A stretch of 64,000 bases of DNA from Paraphoma chrysanthemicola (GCA_020744225.1 JAGMWG010000026.1:310001-374000); one strand, 5' to 3'; numbered from the stretch's first letter, positions 1-12,614 are shown. The notes: a model not told the origin generated them from the letters alone. A program made the numbers and translations.

Positions 1-52
1 TAGCCACTGATCGATCGCCCCATTTTTGAATCACGTTTTGCGCCGCGCGTAG

Positions 53-358
53 TTATCTTGCGAGGATGGTGCCAAGCCGGTAGTCGGCTCGTAGCGAGAC
101 ATTTGCTGGCATGTCCAAGGCTCGTTCGATTCGTGTTGCCGTCGCGTGGAAGTCGAGCGAGATCCAGGTGTCGACGAGCTGGCTGTACAAAGGCACCAAG
201 CAGCCATCGTCGAAGCCTGCAATATGCGCCCCATCGATGTGACCCAATGCAGCCACTTGACTGACGTTCCAGCGGGTGCGAAATCCGTCCAGCCGCTCAG
301 CGTCCCCAATCATTCTGATCGACATGTCATCGCTACCACTACCGAGCTTTTCGACCAA
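53..358 (-). pseudogene. coding-like fragment, unknown protein
   Basis: An open minus-strand stretch of about 100 codons with no ATG at its upstream end; a TAA lies in frame just before it. The residues look like real protein (GHIDGAHIAGFDDGCLVPL near the middle, then a charged helix-like end). I do not recognise it. It could be a last exon or the remnant of a longer gene, since other frames upstream (360-680) also look partly coding. Low confidence. Confidence 0.25.
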
Positions 359-578
359 GCCCTCCGAGGTTCTGCATTATTCGTGCGTCGCCGTCTCATC
401 GGATAATCACGCCACCAGCATCCAAAACGAAGCGAACATTTCCCCTCTCGCCGTCGCCCCTGTATCATTGGCGCATCCTTCCACACACTCACCTTCGCTT
501 ACCCTGTCGTCTTACCCAGTTTCCTCCTTCGACGCGCTGCCGGTCGAGCTCCATGAAGCAGATGCAATGTCGGGAGTG

Positions 579-1240
579 TTATCTCGCGCAATCGTTCGGA
601 CAATAGCGACGCGATGCCCTCTTCATTCGCTTCGCGAGAGGGTGGATGAGACACTGAGACGAGCGACATGACGTTCCGAAATGCATGGCCGTCCCAGTGA
701 GAAACTTCAGGTATGTACGTGGTCGGTAGATATTCTTCAAGCTCGTGTCAAAGCTGTTGCAGACGCGGATCCAGAACGGGTTGCATGTCAATTGCTGCAA
801 GTTCAGATACATCACATCAAATACGCTTTCGGATCAAGTAGACTACGATTCTCGTGTTCACTCGTGCAAGTATGGTTTGAGCATCGATATGATATTGTGA
901 TGCAGTGTGCTGCTGTAGGTGTTGTGATTGCGCTCCGCGTCCTGTTCCAGAGTTTCGCCAGCGTTCTACATGAAAGATGCGCCTCCAGCTGTGAAGCACT
1001 GCCGAGGCCTATCATTTCCCGGATATAAGCGGTTCACCACCTTCCCCGATCCGTCCCATCCTGCACTACCATTCTGCAGATCCAGCAGGTCTCGCCACTG
1101 CCACTGGGATATCACTGCCAGAACAATTCGTAGCACACGATCGTCCATAGCTCCAACAAAAGTCCGCCGTGGAGCAAGATCTGCGCTTGAGCTGGTGTGA
1201 GGTATGCGAATAGAAGCACGATGGCGGTGAAGCGCAGCAT
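579..1240 (-). pseudogene. decayed gene with signal-peptide-like start
   Basis: The ATG at 1240 opens a near-perfect secretion signal (MLRFTAIVLLFAYLTPAQA, predicted cut after AQA). The frame soon breaks. A second minus-strand frame then carries coding-like sequence (NGSAGWDGSGKVVN, later NAGETLEQDAERN and a Cys-containing segment ending near 579), interrupted by several stops. I infer an old secreted-protein gene broken by one frameshift and several nonsense changes. The family is not recognised, and an unrecognised intron could explain part of the break. Confidence 0.35.
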
Positions 1241-1493
1241 TATGGCTTGCGTCATGGGACTGCGACTCTTCTTGAATGGAATGAACTGCATTATCTGGAC
1301 GGTCTTGACTTGGATATTGTTGATTTGTGGTCAATGGTGTCTGAGGCGACTTTGGCGGCTCGGAGCGTGCTTGGATGGATCTTCGACTGGTATCTTCGGG
1401 AACTGTTGATGGGGGTGCACTTTCGATTTGTCTTTCGGCTGGTAGTCCTTTGAAAGGTTGAGCGGCACCCATATAAGTCCAGAGTCGGAACAA

Positions 1494-4400
1494 TGCCTGA
1501 CACAGCAGGCAAACAATCTTGCTTGATGCCTATGAGACAACTTTGCAAACATAATGGAAAGCTTCCTAAGCTCACAAAGCATGATCATCATACAATGCAA
1601 ACATCATCACACGGAGCGAATGGGGATATACAGAGTCGAGACAGTGTTCCACGACAGTGGAATGCGAATGACCTCAAGAAAGCCGCCAGGGTCGCTGAAC
1701 TCGCGTGCCGCGCAAGCCCGGGACGGCTAAGTGAATGCATTGGTTCAATTACCCACACTCACGAGATGCGAAAAGGGATCTGGAAGCGAAGGGCTCTGTT
1801 TCCCAATCTATGGGTGAGGAGTAAGAATACAGTACGTACTGAGCCGAGAAGTGACTATCAGTCTTACGCCTCCAGATACATCGTATGCCAGGCTATCGAT
1901 CAAGTGCCTCCATGCTCCGTATTCTGCCACGGCGCAGAAGGGCTGTATGGACAAGTGTCGGTGTGTGTAAGAGTGAAGATGGCCCTGGATGCGCCTGAAT
2001 TCAGGTCGACCATGTGTGAACAATATGCGCGTGCCAAGATTTAACACTTGAATTTCACAGGGGTAAGGATGTATTACTATGGTCATTACCTTCAGTGGAA
2101 GCAACCGTCGAAAGCCCTTAGTGATGGCGCAACAAAGACGATATCATCCAGCACCAGGTGAGCGTTTTCCCCTCCTTCATGGCAGCAAGCCTTTCGGCTC
2201 CTGCATGTCGACCCAAATTCATCAAATCGCTCCCCTGCCTTGCAGAGGTTGAGTTGAAGATTGATGGAGCTTGTAGTGTGGATCAAACTAACCCGGGAAA
2301 CGACGTAGGTCGGTATCATTAGAGAATATGTGGATTACTATTCGAGAAGTTGTCTCAAAATGGCTGCATCTCAAGGTATTGTTCTAGATCTTCCGCGTCG
2401 CGCAGATCATACGGGTTGTGATGAGGATGGAGAGAGTACGAGATGGAGATTTCTGCCAACGCCTGAACGGTCCTAGCGGAGATCTCGACCGCCTTGGTCG
2501 ACTAGAGATTGGGGAGGTCAAGGTCGACTAGTGCTGCTAACGGGCTTTCCTTGGCCAGGTCTTCATGATTGCCGACAGCTGACATTGCCCAGGTGGGTAT
2601 GCATCCTATGAACATCCACTCCTTTGCACACCTGCACCAGTTATAGAAGAAAATAGTAGAGAGATCCAGGGATGTCTGGAACTTGGTTTAGAAAGCTTCC
2701 GGATGGTGATGGGTGTGGAAGGCTGAGTGAGTGCGCTACTCTGCCTATGGTGAAAAATTCAAACTACCACGTACGCCGCACACCTCATCACTTCTTGAAT
2801 CTTTGAAAACGAATGAGCATACAAGCAGTTCTCGTATGCTCAGCCATTCGCATAATTTTCGCGGGCGACGTGTAGTCCAAACCTGCCCCATTCTTTGGCT
2901 TAAATCAATCGAGATTAACGCTCGGAGCCAGAAACGCCTTGAGGGCAGGATGGCGAGATTGCTTGGCATGTTGCGTCCATCACTGATCAGGCCGCTGTCT
3001 TCAGCATTCTCTTGAGGAAGAGAAGTGCGGGAGAGTTGCGTTGGCGCAAGCGTGTTACGCAGACAGTGGTGACAACCTGCAGTGGGCTCAGGCACAGGAC
3101 AACGGGCAATATTCAGAAATCAAGTCAGAGTCACCTTGGTGAATCAGGCAAGCCCTGTCGTACTGACTGGAGCGCCTACAACGAGGAAAACGGTATGGAA
3201 TAGTTGGCGCATCAGGTTGCAACAGCTGCATCTGGCTGTCACGCTGTCGCACCCAAGATTTATGGATGAGCCTTGGTCTTGATGAGTATGACTAGAGCAA
3301 TGACTGCCGAATTTTGGTCGCTACCGGTTCCCAAGGCTAGTTGAGGGCATGCCATAAATGATGAAAAAATCAAGTTTTGGTCGTGAGCTGGGCAAGTAGG
3401 AGTGGATTACTGGCGGAGGTTAGTTTGCGAAGAGCTTTGCCAATAACCAATAATTGGGATTGAACAGGACCGTGGGATTCTGCGTGCAAGATGCGAGTCT
3501 CGTTGAACGTGCAGGCAAGATGAGGTGTGCCAAGGCAATGTTTGATACATTTTCGTCGACATCTACTGTTTCTAAAGAGATCTTATATTTCCATCACGTA
3601 ACATATTCATATCAATGCAACAGCGGTCTGAAACTTTTCTTCTCGTTGGCAAGTGTAATGTCGTGTAGATACAAATGGCCAATCGATGTTTTGTCCAATG
3701 TCGACTGGTGGAGCTGGTCGCGCACACCCGCAAGGTGTTTGCATGATTTGCTTCGGATGCTAGGACTCCATCCGATACTAGGACTACTTGGCTCGCAATG
3801 ATGGTAGGTACTCTTTTTAACGTTCTTTTGGCGCCAATGATAAGATGGAAATTTAGCTTGCGTCAAGCGCGCCGAAGTAAACAATATAGCTAAGGACGAC
3901 ACCTGCAGTTCAACAGTCTACTCAGGGTTTGAATAGAGCTGGGCTGCAACTCGACCTATCTCCTCCAGAGAGGCACCGTTGGAGGCGGTGCTAAACCGCT
4001 TTCACGCGACCACGAGAGGACCATAGCTGTCAATAGACTTAGGTCTGTGGCTAGTAGCTGCCCCGGAAATCCCCAAATAAGAAAAATTAATACGTCCTTC
4101 CGCTTTGTGTCCATGAAGCTCCTTTAATAGTGAGGCCGCTGCTAATATTCGTGCGTGACCTTGACGTTGAGTCAAGGGCCCCTGCAAGCAACGTTGCTCC
4201 GCTCACCGAGCGTCGCTGATGAAAAGAGCATTCCATCTTAGTTGTCTATGCACCATGGCCAGGTACAGGAGGAGCCAATTCGACTCCCTGCCTTGCGCTC
4301 TTTCTTCCGTCTTGCATCCTTGCACCGCTACTGTACTAGTACCAAAGCTTAGCTGTCAATTGCGCTTCCCATCAAACAAGAAGAGGAAATGAGCAGCTGA

Positions 4401-7150
4401 AAGAGCTATACCAACCAAGCAAAAGCCTTATTCATTGCCGAAATGTTAGTTTCCACATTTGGTCATGTTAATCGAGGCTGGTCCCTCTTTCCGCTTCCTA
4501 CTCCGGCTCACAAGCCCGCCTGATCACAAAAGCACGCCCGAACTGCAATACTTATCCTGCTCACATACCCAGTGACCCTGTTGTCAATTCATTTGACGCA
4601 TTTGAATGCCAATCGAGGCTTGTTGTCGCTGACCTAGCCATCATTATCTTCCTATATTTCCCTTTCGCGAAATCATCAGAAGATATCTACTGGCAACGCT
4701 ATGCAAATTGTACAGGAAATAAAGCTCAAGCTATCACCGCGACTCTCCGAGTACACACGTGCGACCTTTATTCCCAGCTGCAAACGAATACGTCTCTGAC
4801 ACTTCGGCGGAAAGTCGGAGTAGCGAAGGAGGTGAACAATGGTCGCGCACATTTCGACAATGGTGTAGTAGCTAATGTTTCGCTCTTCTCATGTATCGTA
4901 TACAAACTACCAAGTCCAAACCCCTAGGGTCGCCGTGGCTAAAGGCTGTCAGCAGGAAGGATAATGCGCAGCTGTGCTCTGGAGAGCATTGTTGCGAGAC
5001 AAAGCCTCACTCCTTCTAAAAAGCGAAACGCGTGAAAAACGTTGCATCCAGCCAAGGAACTCGTCATTGAGACTCTACCGTATTTAGAGCCTAGTATGTA
5101 GGCACGTAATAGATATGTTGGCACATCGTTTTCTTGGGGAGATAGGGCTGTTCTCGAACACCACCGATAATCACTCGTAACTTAGGATCAGTGTACTCCC
5201 ATTTCCTACCCACCGATTGCGGGTCGACGCCTGATACCCTCTACATGAGCTTATGTTTATGCGACAGTATTGAGAGTGTCACTGGCGTTGCGAGTTTTCT
5301 GCTTCAGCCCAACCAGCTAGAGGGATTGAGTGGTTGGGATGCCGATTATTGTGACGCGAGTAGAATGAAGAATCATGTTGCCTCGTCGAGACTATCAGTC
5401 CATTCGACGAATTACCAGCCTACTCCAGGTGGCACATAGTTGGCTGTCGGAAGCGCTACGTTGCATGTGGTGTGCCTATTAGATCACTTCAAGTGACGTA
5501 ACAGATAAATGCCGCCCGTTGCGATAACCTTTACTGCCCAGTCCCATCTGGGCGGATATGAAGGAAAGGAGGGATAGCAACATGGACGGTAGTGAAGTTC
5601 GCATCGTACACAGGCTTCGAAGCCTCTAGTGCTATGAATATTTAGCCATATCGAGTGTTCCACTGTCAGCGAGCAATTATCGCTAGCAAGGGTCGCTGGA
5701 CTGTTTCACTTCATCATGATCTCGAGAAGCACACTTTCATCTGGAGTTTTGAAGTGGTTTTCCTTAGCAACCTTGGAATACGTAAGCTCTCTGATGATAT
5801 GCATTCATCTGTAACGAAGTGACATTCAGGGGCAAGAAAATAATGAAGTTTGAGTGGAGTTCGGAAGTTGCGACAAGTGGCAGATGAACTACAGCTCCTA
5901 TTAGTGCATCAAGCTCCTCCTTTCATACATTTTTGAAGCTCTTACGCGTTTGATTATTCTCTGAACTATGCCATACTTAAAACGCGTGCGCTGTTCTGGG
6001 TTGATTACAGTCGCTTGCGCCGTCTCTTCCATCTCCCAGGTTTATGAACTCTATGTAATTACCGCGCTATCATTATACGAATATAATAATGCAAACCTGT
6101 TAAAAGATTGGCCTCTCTTGAAATCGTCTTCGCTGTGGTGGCCGTTCGCTGGTGTGAAGTGGCATTCAGCAGCCGTGGCGGTCTTACTTCTTATAATGAG
6201 GGCCAGAACACCAAATATATGGCAAAATAAGGACCGCATGTGCAAGACACGATCAAAAACCTCCCAAGTGATAGATTTTCTCCAGGGAGACTTCTCTTCG
6301 TGACAGCGTGATGGTCGGCGGCTGATCTTGGCTCCGCTGCAGCCGAAACCGGAGAGGGACACCAAGGATGCTACAGTAATCTATCAGTGCTCTCAGCAGT
6401 CATGTGAGCAAAAAATGATAATGAAGTCGCGCGGTCCAACGCGCAGACTCAATGACATGGTTGAGACGGCCTTGTCAGATTATTGACACTTCTTGGCATG
6501 CCCACTGTTCTCGAACCACGGACTAAGGATTGTCGTTAAATCACTGGTCGCAATAATTATATGTATGTCAAATAAGTTCACGTCCAGTTTCCTCCAGGGC
6601 AAACCCACCATAGCATGGTGTGACATGGAGAAGCTGTTCTTCCGCACCCTCACATCGAAGATGTTGTTTCCTAACAGACCACTTGGAGCGACCACACCAA
6701 CAGTACAATGTCTCGGGGCGACCAAGATCAAGTGGTGCGATTTGTTTTAATCTCGAAATCAATTACTCCTCTCTTCTCACCAAACTGAAGCATCAATCAA
6801 GCCAAGCGCTCATCGACGATCGAAGAACGACAGAGACAGTTCCAGCAGCTCCTCCGTGTGGTTACCGAGAGATATGATTTGTGTTGTGACTCGCATTATG
6901 TCTAGACAAAATCATGCGCGGGCTTGAAAATATTCGCCCGTTGTCGAAGAGCCTTGCCTTCACCATCTCACGTATAGCTCGACGGCGCTGGGCGGCTTTA
7001 TGGCTAGAATCTCACGCTTTCGATCCCATGCATTTAACTCCCCCTCCTCCCTCGGCGAAGAGGTGCACCTGATGCTGGTGGAGCAAACAGGCAAACACAG
7101 AAAGTCTTCGTTGGTCCAAACATCCACCCCTTTGTGCACCAAATATTAAA
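1494..7150. other. gene-poor stretch
   Basis: I see no convincing intact gene here. Short open frames occur on both strands. The most coding-like is the minus-strand piece at 2745-3095, containing SIDLSQRMGQVW, followed by a plausible ORF end at 2092-2319. None has a start, a splice pattern or a recognisable domain. The short direct repeat GGTCGACTAG occurs twice near 2.5 kb. Confidence 0.5.
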
Positions 7151-7957
7151 ATGTCCAACCGAGACCGACTTCCATCAGCATCCTCTCCAGCTTCTTTCGA
7201 GCTATCTTCAAGCACACAAGTACCAACTTTGACAGATCCTCGCACCACTCGCACTTCATCAAGTACAACCATGCCAACGACGACATATACGACGTGTGCA
7301 TCCAGAAGAGAGTTGAGGGACACGTTCACTGCTTTCACGAGTTGCAACGATCAGGCGGCAATAGACTACTATCTCCGCATCAGCAACCATGATATCGGCC
7401 GGGCCATAAACCATTACTACGACCTGAACCAGCCAGCCATTCCAGTCCAGAGGACCGCAGTTCCAGCTCAGCAGACGTCAGTTCCAGCTCCGCACCCGAG
7501 AGCATCTAATGAGGGAGCTCCCTCAACGGCCAGTCAGTATCAGCAGGGTGGCGAAAGGGCGGTCAGTATCGGTGCCGCAACAACGCAAGTTCATGGAGGA
7601 ATGTTTGGAGGTACATCGGAGGCAGTTCTTGGAAGAGTGACTGGCATCGCGCAGAATGGCCCCGGAATCGTCCTCCGCACCGTCGGAAGGGCGTTGCAGC
7701 AAGGTTACAGGGGCCTTCTTCGCGCCAGGGATGCTTTCCAGCAAGCCCGCCCAACGCCGCGCCGCTTCGGAGACGCACTGCTGGTCGCGTGCTTCATCTT
7801 ATTGTCGCTTCATCCTTCGGCTGGCGCCGCGACCAACTACCAGGCGCGGATCATGTGGTGGGGTGCACGGCGTCTCGCGCGAGCGATTGTGCGAAGATGG
7901 GTATTTGGGACGATGCGAATCGTAAGGTTCGTAGTGCGACTGGCGATTGGTCGCTAG
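7151..7957 (+). CDS. UBA-like domain protein with hydrophobic C-terminal half
   Basis: Predicted 268 aa, uninterrupted from an ATG preceded by an A-rich leader. Residues 1-50 are Ser/Thr-rich and disordered. Residues about 54-95 resemble the UBA/TAP-C-like three-helix fold (RDTFTAFTSCNDQAAIDYYL, then IGRAINHYYDL), a domain that usually binds ubiquitin or related partners. Next comes a short Pro/Gln repeat (VPAQQTSVPAP, 98-114), a Gly/Ala-rich linker, a hydrophobic run at 209-221 (LLVACFILLSLHP), and a strongly basic amphipathic tail from 236 to the end. The tail suggests membrane attachment, but this is inferred. No intron is needed. No neighbour suggests a pathway. The UBA assignment is by pattern only. 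Confidence 0.6.
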   Translation: MSNRDRLPSASSPASFELSSSTQVPTLTDPRTTRTSSSTTMPTTTYTTCASRRELRDTFTAFTSCNDQAAIDYYLRISNHDIGRAINHYYDLNQPAIPVQRTAVPAQQTSVPAPHPRASNEGAPSTASQYQQGGERAVSIGAATTQVHGGMFGGTSEAVLGRVTGIAQNGPGIVLRTVGRALQQGYRGLLRARDAFQQARPTPRRFGDALLVACFILLSLHPSAGAATNYQARIMWWGARRLARAIVRRWVFGTMRIVRFVVRLAIGR

Positions 7958-8380
7958 AGGTCCGTAGCGTGTGGCAGGAGGGTTGGAAAGGTGTTGGTGG
8001 ACAGCATAGGTATGGGGAGTGATCATATCATTTGCACTATTCGATTCTTCACGGTGGACTGCTTGTCGCTCATGAATCATCTGGAAATATGGAGATGGTA
8101 TCGTTGTGTCTATAGCCACCGGAGTATGCCAATCCAGCTGACTTGAAAACACAGCGAGCTCATTTTCAAACTACGCTCCGTCGGGTGAGTCGTAATCTTT
8201 TACATGGACTCACCAGCTGCTTGTATTTCAGTATAGTAGTGAGTGTGTTTACCGAGCACGTATTGGTTCCAAGTTTATGAAGGATAAAATGATCAAAATG
8301 GCAATAACTATATAACGCTCCAAGTAGGTCCGCTCCGAAATGCGTAATTCGCCTAAAGTCGGTGTACATTCCTTATTGCG

Positions 8381-8450
8381 TGTATCGCTGGTACATATTC
8401 AAATCAAGCGCGTATCGCTGGTACATATTCAAATCAAACGCATTATCGCT
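8381..8450. repeat. 30-bp tandem repeat, 2.3 copies
   Basis: Two almost identical 30-bp units (8381-8410 and 8411-8440, core TATCGCTGGTACATATTCAA) are followed by a partial third. The repeat lies just beyond the 3' end of the relic on the minus strand. Confidence 0.85.
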
Positions 8451-8453
8451 GTT

Positions 8454-9247
8454 TTACATTCCAGTCAAATGTACTCCATGCACTCGCACATTGGTTCTCA
8501 CAGGACGTGCAGTGAAAGGTGCACCCGCAATCCACACGTGGGGCAGGTCATACCTGCAGCCGTAGCGAGACAAGCCTCGAGGTTCCCTAAGTGCCGGAAT
8601 GCCAAACCAAACGGCAGGCCGGAGTGTGAACCAGTCAGCCTTTAGTCCGTCTACAAATGCAGTGTAGGCGCGCTGGAGCTCAATCACGCTCGAATCGCCT
8701 TGCTTCAGCTCAAGGTTTCGAATCACCTGCTTGAAGTCAAGCAAATTGTCGATCTTTTGGAAGGTCGATTTCTCTAGCTGGTATAGCCAGGTCCCGAACC
8801 CCACAGGCATCGTTGACGACGCTATGATCAAGGGCTAGGGATTGTCCATGAGCACGTTCAACGGTTCGAAGAAGTCCTTGTATGCTTTTGCTGAAACAAG
8901 CATAATGTAGAAGATCCAGACGAAAAGAGCGAACGTATAAAGGACATTGCCACTCGATCCTCTGGTGGCAGGAGGGCGTCTAAAGCAGAGATGGCGTTCA
9001 GTTGGGCCGTCTGGAACCGAATCTTCATCGCGAGCCGGACTGTGAGTTGGGCCTTTTCGAACCTCATCTTACTGACTTCAGCCTTTTCGTCATTGAGCGA
9101 AGCGCTTTCTATAGTCGACGGGGCTGGGGTGTTTGTCGCCATGTATGACTTTCCACAAGACATGTCGAGACTCGAAGATGTGGTGCTTGTTGCCGTTTGT
9201 TTGAACGTGATGGGAGAGTAAACGGGAGCTGAGCTTTTGCGTAGCAT
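8454..9247 (-). pseudogene. broken two-membrane-segment protein, paralogue of 53.4-54.2 kb
   Basis: ATG at 9247. About 100 N-terminal residues are Ser/Thr-rich, then helical (EKAEVSKMRFEKAQ). The frame then shifts by one and continues with a membrane segment (FALFVWIFYIMLVSA), a TAG at 8835-8837 in a context where CAG would read through, a second hydrophobic stretch, and a helical C-terminal part. The motif FKQ-x4-L-x3-Q-x-DSS-x3-L-x2-AY is shared, with identical spacing, with the relic at 53.4-54.2 kb, so the two are paralogues. I do not know the function. One frameshift plus one stop make this copy a pseudogene unless an unusual intron is present. Confidence 0.55.
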
Positions 9248-9333
9248 CGGTAGGTCGAGGTCGTGGGTCGAGGAGATGAGGTTGTGGGCGGTGATTGCTT
9301 GGATGTGGATATAGCTTTATGGATGCGAATGGT

Positions 9334-9341
9334 CTTATATA
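9334..9341 (-). promoter_or_regulatory. TATA box upstream of the 9247 start
   Basis: On the minus strand the sequence reads TATATAAG, about 87 bases before the ATG at 9247 and followed by a C-rich leader. This is a normal fungal core-promoter arrangement, although the downstream gene is now broken. Confidence 0.5.
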
Positions 9342-9655
9342 CCTGAGGGTTTGGGGTTGTAGGTACATGCGCTGTGTGCGCGCTGCCCATTATTTATATA
9401 TGTCGAACTATATACGAAGTCATTGTGCGCTTGTATATGCGAGAGGGCTTGTCGAACGCCATTGTGAGCGTTGAAAGGGGCTGATCAAATCAACTTGACG
9501 ACTTTGTGCGCCTATGCTGCCAAGCCAATTCTCTTGTTGACGTGCCTCGACTGGCATGGGTGGGTGACAGTAAGCCACGACCGGCTATAGGCAGGCTATC
9601 TCGGGGTCCTACCGCGAATGAACTCATGAGCATTGCGGTATGATGCGCCAGCCGC

Positions 9656-10410
9656 ATGCGGCGCGCGAATAGTGCGGCAGATCGTCGTCGACACTGCTCA
9701 GATGAAGCAGTCCAGTTGCTCAGGAAGACCGATGACTTCGAGATGGTATGGCAGCACCGGGCCGTGGACGATGCCTTTTCGGTCGAGGCAAGCTATTCGG
9801 TCGTGCGAAGGGTTCGTGGGGCGAGGGTCGAGAAACTACCGCGTGGGGTCTCTACTTGATCTTCGCGCGAGATGTGCCGTGGTGCATCAGTCGAGCCGTG
9901 GTCGACTGGCTCCTGCCTTTGGGCGGGTGGGTTATATCTCCATTCCGCTGCTGTACGGCTTCAGCTCTTTGTCATCGGCATATACGTGGCCGACGAGGGC
10001 AGTAGGGCGACTCAGGCACTGCTCCGCCTCGTGCAGGACCACGCGGGCGCAGAAGGTGTGTGGGCTGCGGCGTATCGGACGACGTGTGCGGGATTTCTGG
10101 TCGACGGAAGAGAGTGCATCGCTATAACCTCACGTCTCCTGTTTTATATTCTGGATTGCGGTAAGTTTGCGCGTGCTCAAACCGTCGATGGCGATGCCTA
10201 TTGGGAGAACTAGCCAATCTTGCAGAGTCGTCGTTGACAGGCATATCGAAAGCACCTTGCCTGGCTTCCAAGGTTATTGCCGAGCTTGATCTTGAGGTCG
10301 AGACGTCGCGCCGCATGTTTCCTTGCTGCTCGTCCCGTGGGGCTGGAATATGAGGCCAAGATTAGAGATCTGGTGACCAACCACTCTGAGGTGGCAGCTC
10401 GTCGCACGTG
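9656..10410 (+). pseudogene. decayed gene, unknown
   Basis: GC-rich segment with coding-like plus-strand pieces in changing frames: FEMVWQHRAVDDAFSVEASY near 9.74 kb, WGLYLIFARDVPWCISRAVV near 9.85 kb, a segment with ATQALLRLVQDHAGAEGVW near 10.0 kb, then KVIAELDLEVETSRRMF and LEYEAKIRDLVTNHSEVA near 10.3 kb. The frame changes have no matching splice sites, so I read it as one gene broken by several indels. No domain recognised. Confidence 0.3.
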
Positions 10411-10858
10411 AGAGCGCGCCCGGCTGGCGAGATCAGATGGCGGCGAGAGCGTGATGCGGGGAAGCCCGAACGCGTTGGGCGGCTGCGATCACGTGCTTCT
10501 TAGCCTCGGTTTTGCGCACCACGCGACCAACAACGCGGACGAGACTGCCGGCTCTCCTGAAGCTCCACGCGACATTCACCATGATCCTCCTCAATATAGC
10601 CTACCGACAACGTCGTCGAACGGCAGCCCTTCACCCTCCGCCGCCGTAGGCTCCGTCGAACCCCGTCCCCGCGCCTCTGCGCCGCCTCGCGCATGTCCTC
10701 ACGACGGGCACACCACAAGCCGCACCCGTCACTCTCCGCTACCAGTCATGCCACCCTTCGCCTGGGGCAATGCGCCGTTGCATATCGCCCAAAGGTCCGC
10801 TCGGGTCCATCTCGTCCTCCCAGCCCCTGCGGTCGCAACACGACTCCACTAGGGCGCC

Positions 10859-11083
10859 TTGAAAAGGGCCAGTACGGCAAGCGAACAACGTCACATTCCG
10901 AGCTTGGAGCAGGTGACTAGGGACAATGACGCGCGCACAAACAGGCAGCAAAAGGGAGGCAAGCAGAAATGCCGCATCTTGTTTTGGAAGCGGGAAGAAG
11001 AGCACACCTCGCAAGAGATTGCGCTTGGATACATGCGCATGCGTGTTGCGGAAAGAGACGCCGTCGATAAAAGAAGCGGCTGA
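10859..11083 (+). pseudogene. coding-like fragment, basic/helical
   Basis: An open plus-strand stretch of 74 codons rich in charged residues (KCRILFWKREEEHTSQEIAL) that ends naturally. It may be the 3' end of the broken gene upstream or a separate relic. The minus-strand ORF across the same bases (10739-11158) looks less protein-like. Confidence 0.28.
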
Positions 11084-11455
11084 AGAGTAAGTGTCGTGAC
11101 AGCAACGCACGAGACCACGTTGCATCCAGAGGGATGTCGGTGTCAATTCGAGTGGCATTGTTGCTCCCAGGGCAATCGACTGGACGGAGCAGCCAATGAA
11201 GCGGGACGTCTTCGAAACATGCCTAGATTAGCTCTCCCATGTTGCTCTGCGACACACTTATGCAATGATAGGCACTGCTCTGCCGCCCTATTCGCGAAGT
11301 AGGCCAGAACGAGACTATCCGGATGTCTGCGATCGCGTGCCATCATTTGATGCTGACTTCTATCGGAAGCAATTGGCGCCTTTAACACGATCCATAGTAT
11401 CAGCTACCGGTGCCCAAGTCGATGCCTATAAGGCTAAATTTCGCGTGCATAATGC

Positions 11456-12234
11456 TCATGTTTCGATTCGTTCTTGCAGTCGGGTGGTGACGTTGAAGTT
11501 GTCTTCGTAGGCGGTACTAATGCTTCGAATGACATTGCTGATGAAACGATTCGCGCAAAGTAGCCATGCCTCACGGTACCAAACAACCCCTCTCTGCCCA
11601 CCGCTAAAAGCCAAAACCCGGCGTTGTTCATGTGCTGTCGCCTTGCTTTCTCTGCCGAAGTAGTCTGGCGTTCCGCGCAATCTGAGTTCGCCTGACCACA
11701 CTAGGGCAATTTGGAGTGGATCGCACTCCTCCACCCATCCGGAGCACGACGCGGCAACGGGCGAGCGAAGAGATGAGATGTAAAGCTTTGACAATGACTG
11801 CATCTCTATGGCAGGAACGTCCGACATGATGAGGAGCGTGCTTGGTTGGTGGAGTGGTGTCGTCGTGCACCGGCGCGGAGTAGTTACGCGCTTGCCTTCC
11901 ATAGCCACAGACCAGCCATAGTCTTCCACAACCATCCTCTCGTCCTGCCACTGAAGAAGTGCTGGTTGTCGCGCGCTCCGTCTCCGCATTTCGACCAAGG
12001 CACCATCATGACTACTCGGGGCAATGACCCGGCTTTCCGCGCTACAGTCCTACCAGCCTCGCATGCTGGCGGTGAGATAGATCTCGCTCCGAAGACTAAT
12101 AAATATGCCTTCCTCCTACAACGAACAAGGTCGGATTGCGCTTGTTGGGTTCCGTGGCCGAGTGCCAGCACTCCTGGCTGGGCTGACGGAGCCAAGCACA
12201 GCTGTTCTTTAATTTTAGCATATTGGTCAGGCAC
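11456..12234 (-). pseudogene. broken minus-strand gene, unknown
   Basis: Two overlapping minus-strand frames both look coding. From 12234: PDQYAKIKEQLCLAPSAQ and on to about 11.99 kb. From 11989 (ATG) down to 11456: ERMVVEDYGWSVAMEGKRV, later SKLYISSLRSPVAASCSGW and a helical end. They differ by one frame and no clear intron joins them, so a frameshift is likely. The lower part could be an intact 177-residue ORF by itself. No family recognised. Confidence 0.35.
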
Positions 12235-12614
12235 ATCCTAATAATGCAAACCATTCTGCGCATCGGATTGTCCTGGATTCAATAGCACAAAACCATTCCC
12301 TTGAGTAGTCTGCGATGTGGGCGGCTTGTGATGGACCTAGCAGGGTTGACAATAACTTTGACTTTTTTGACACGAATGCTCACGTATATATATTGTAAGT
12401 TACGGCAGTAGTCTCGCATCATAGCTAGAGCGAGCGTAGGATTTATGATTGTGGTGTGATGCTACTTTCATCGGCTAAACTTGCCGCACGTGAGTCCCGT
12501 ATTGCCACGATCGTTGCTACATTCACATTTTATTCTTTTCTATCAATTAACCATATCTTACCCAGACGTGTTACAACGTCAACTTCATGATAACCTTAAG
12601 AAAGACATACCGCA

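Noticed and set aside
7957..8150. Read-through extension after the UBA-like gene
   Set aside because: The frame stays open about 60 codons after TAG, but the residues lack coding character; probably chance.
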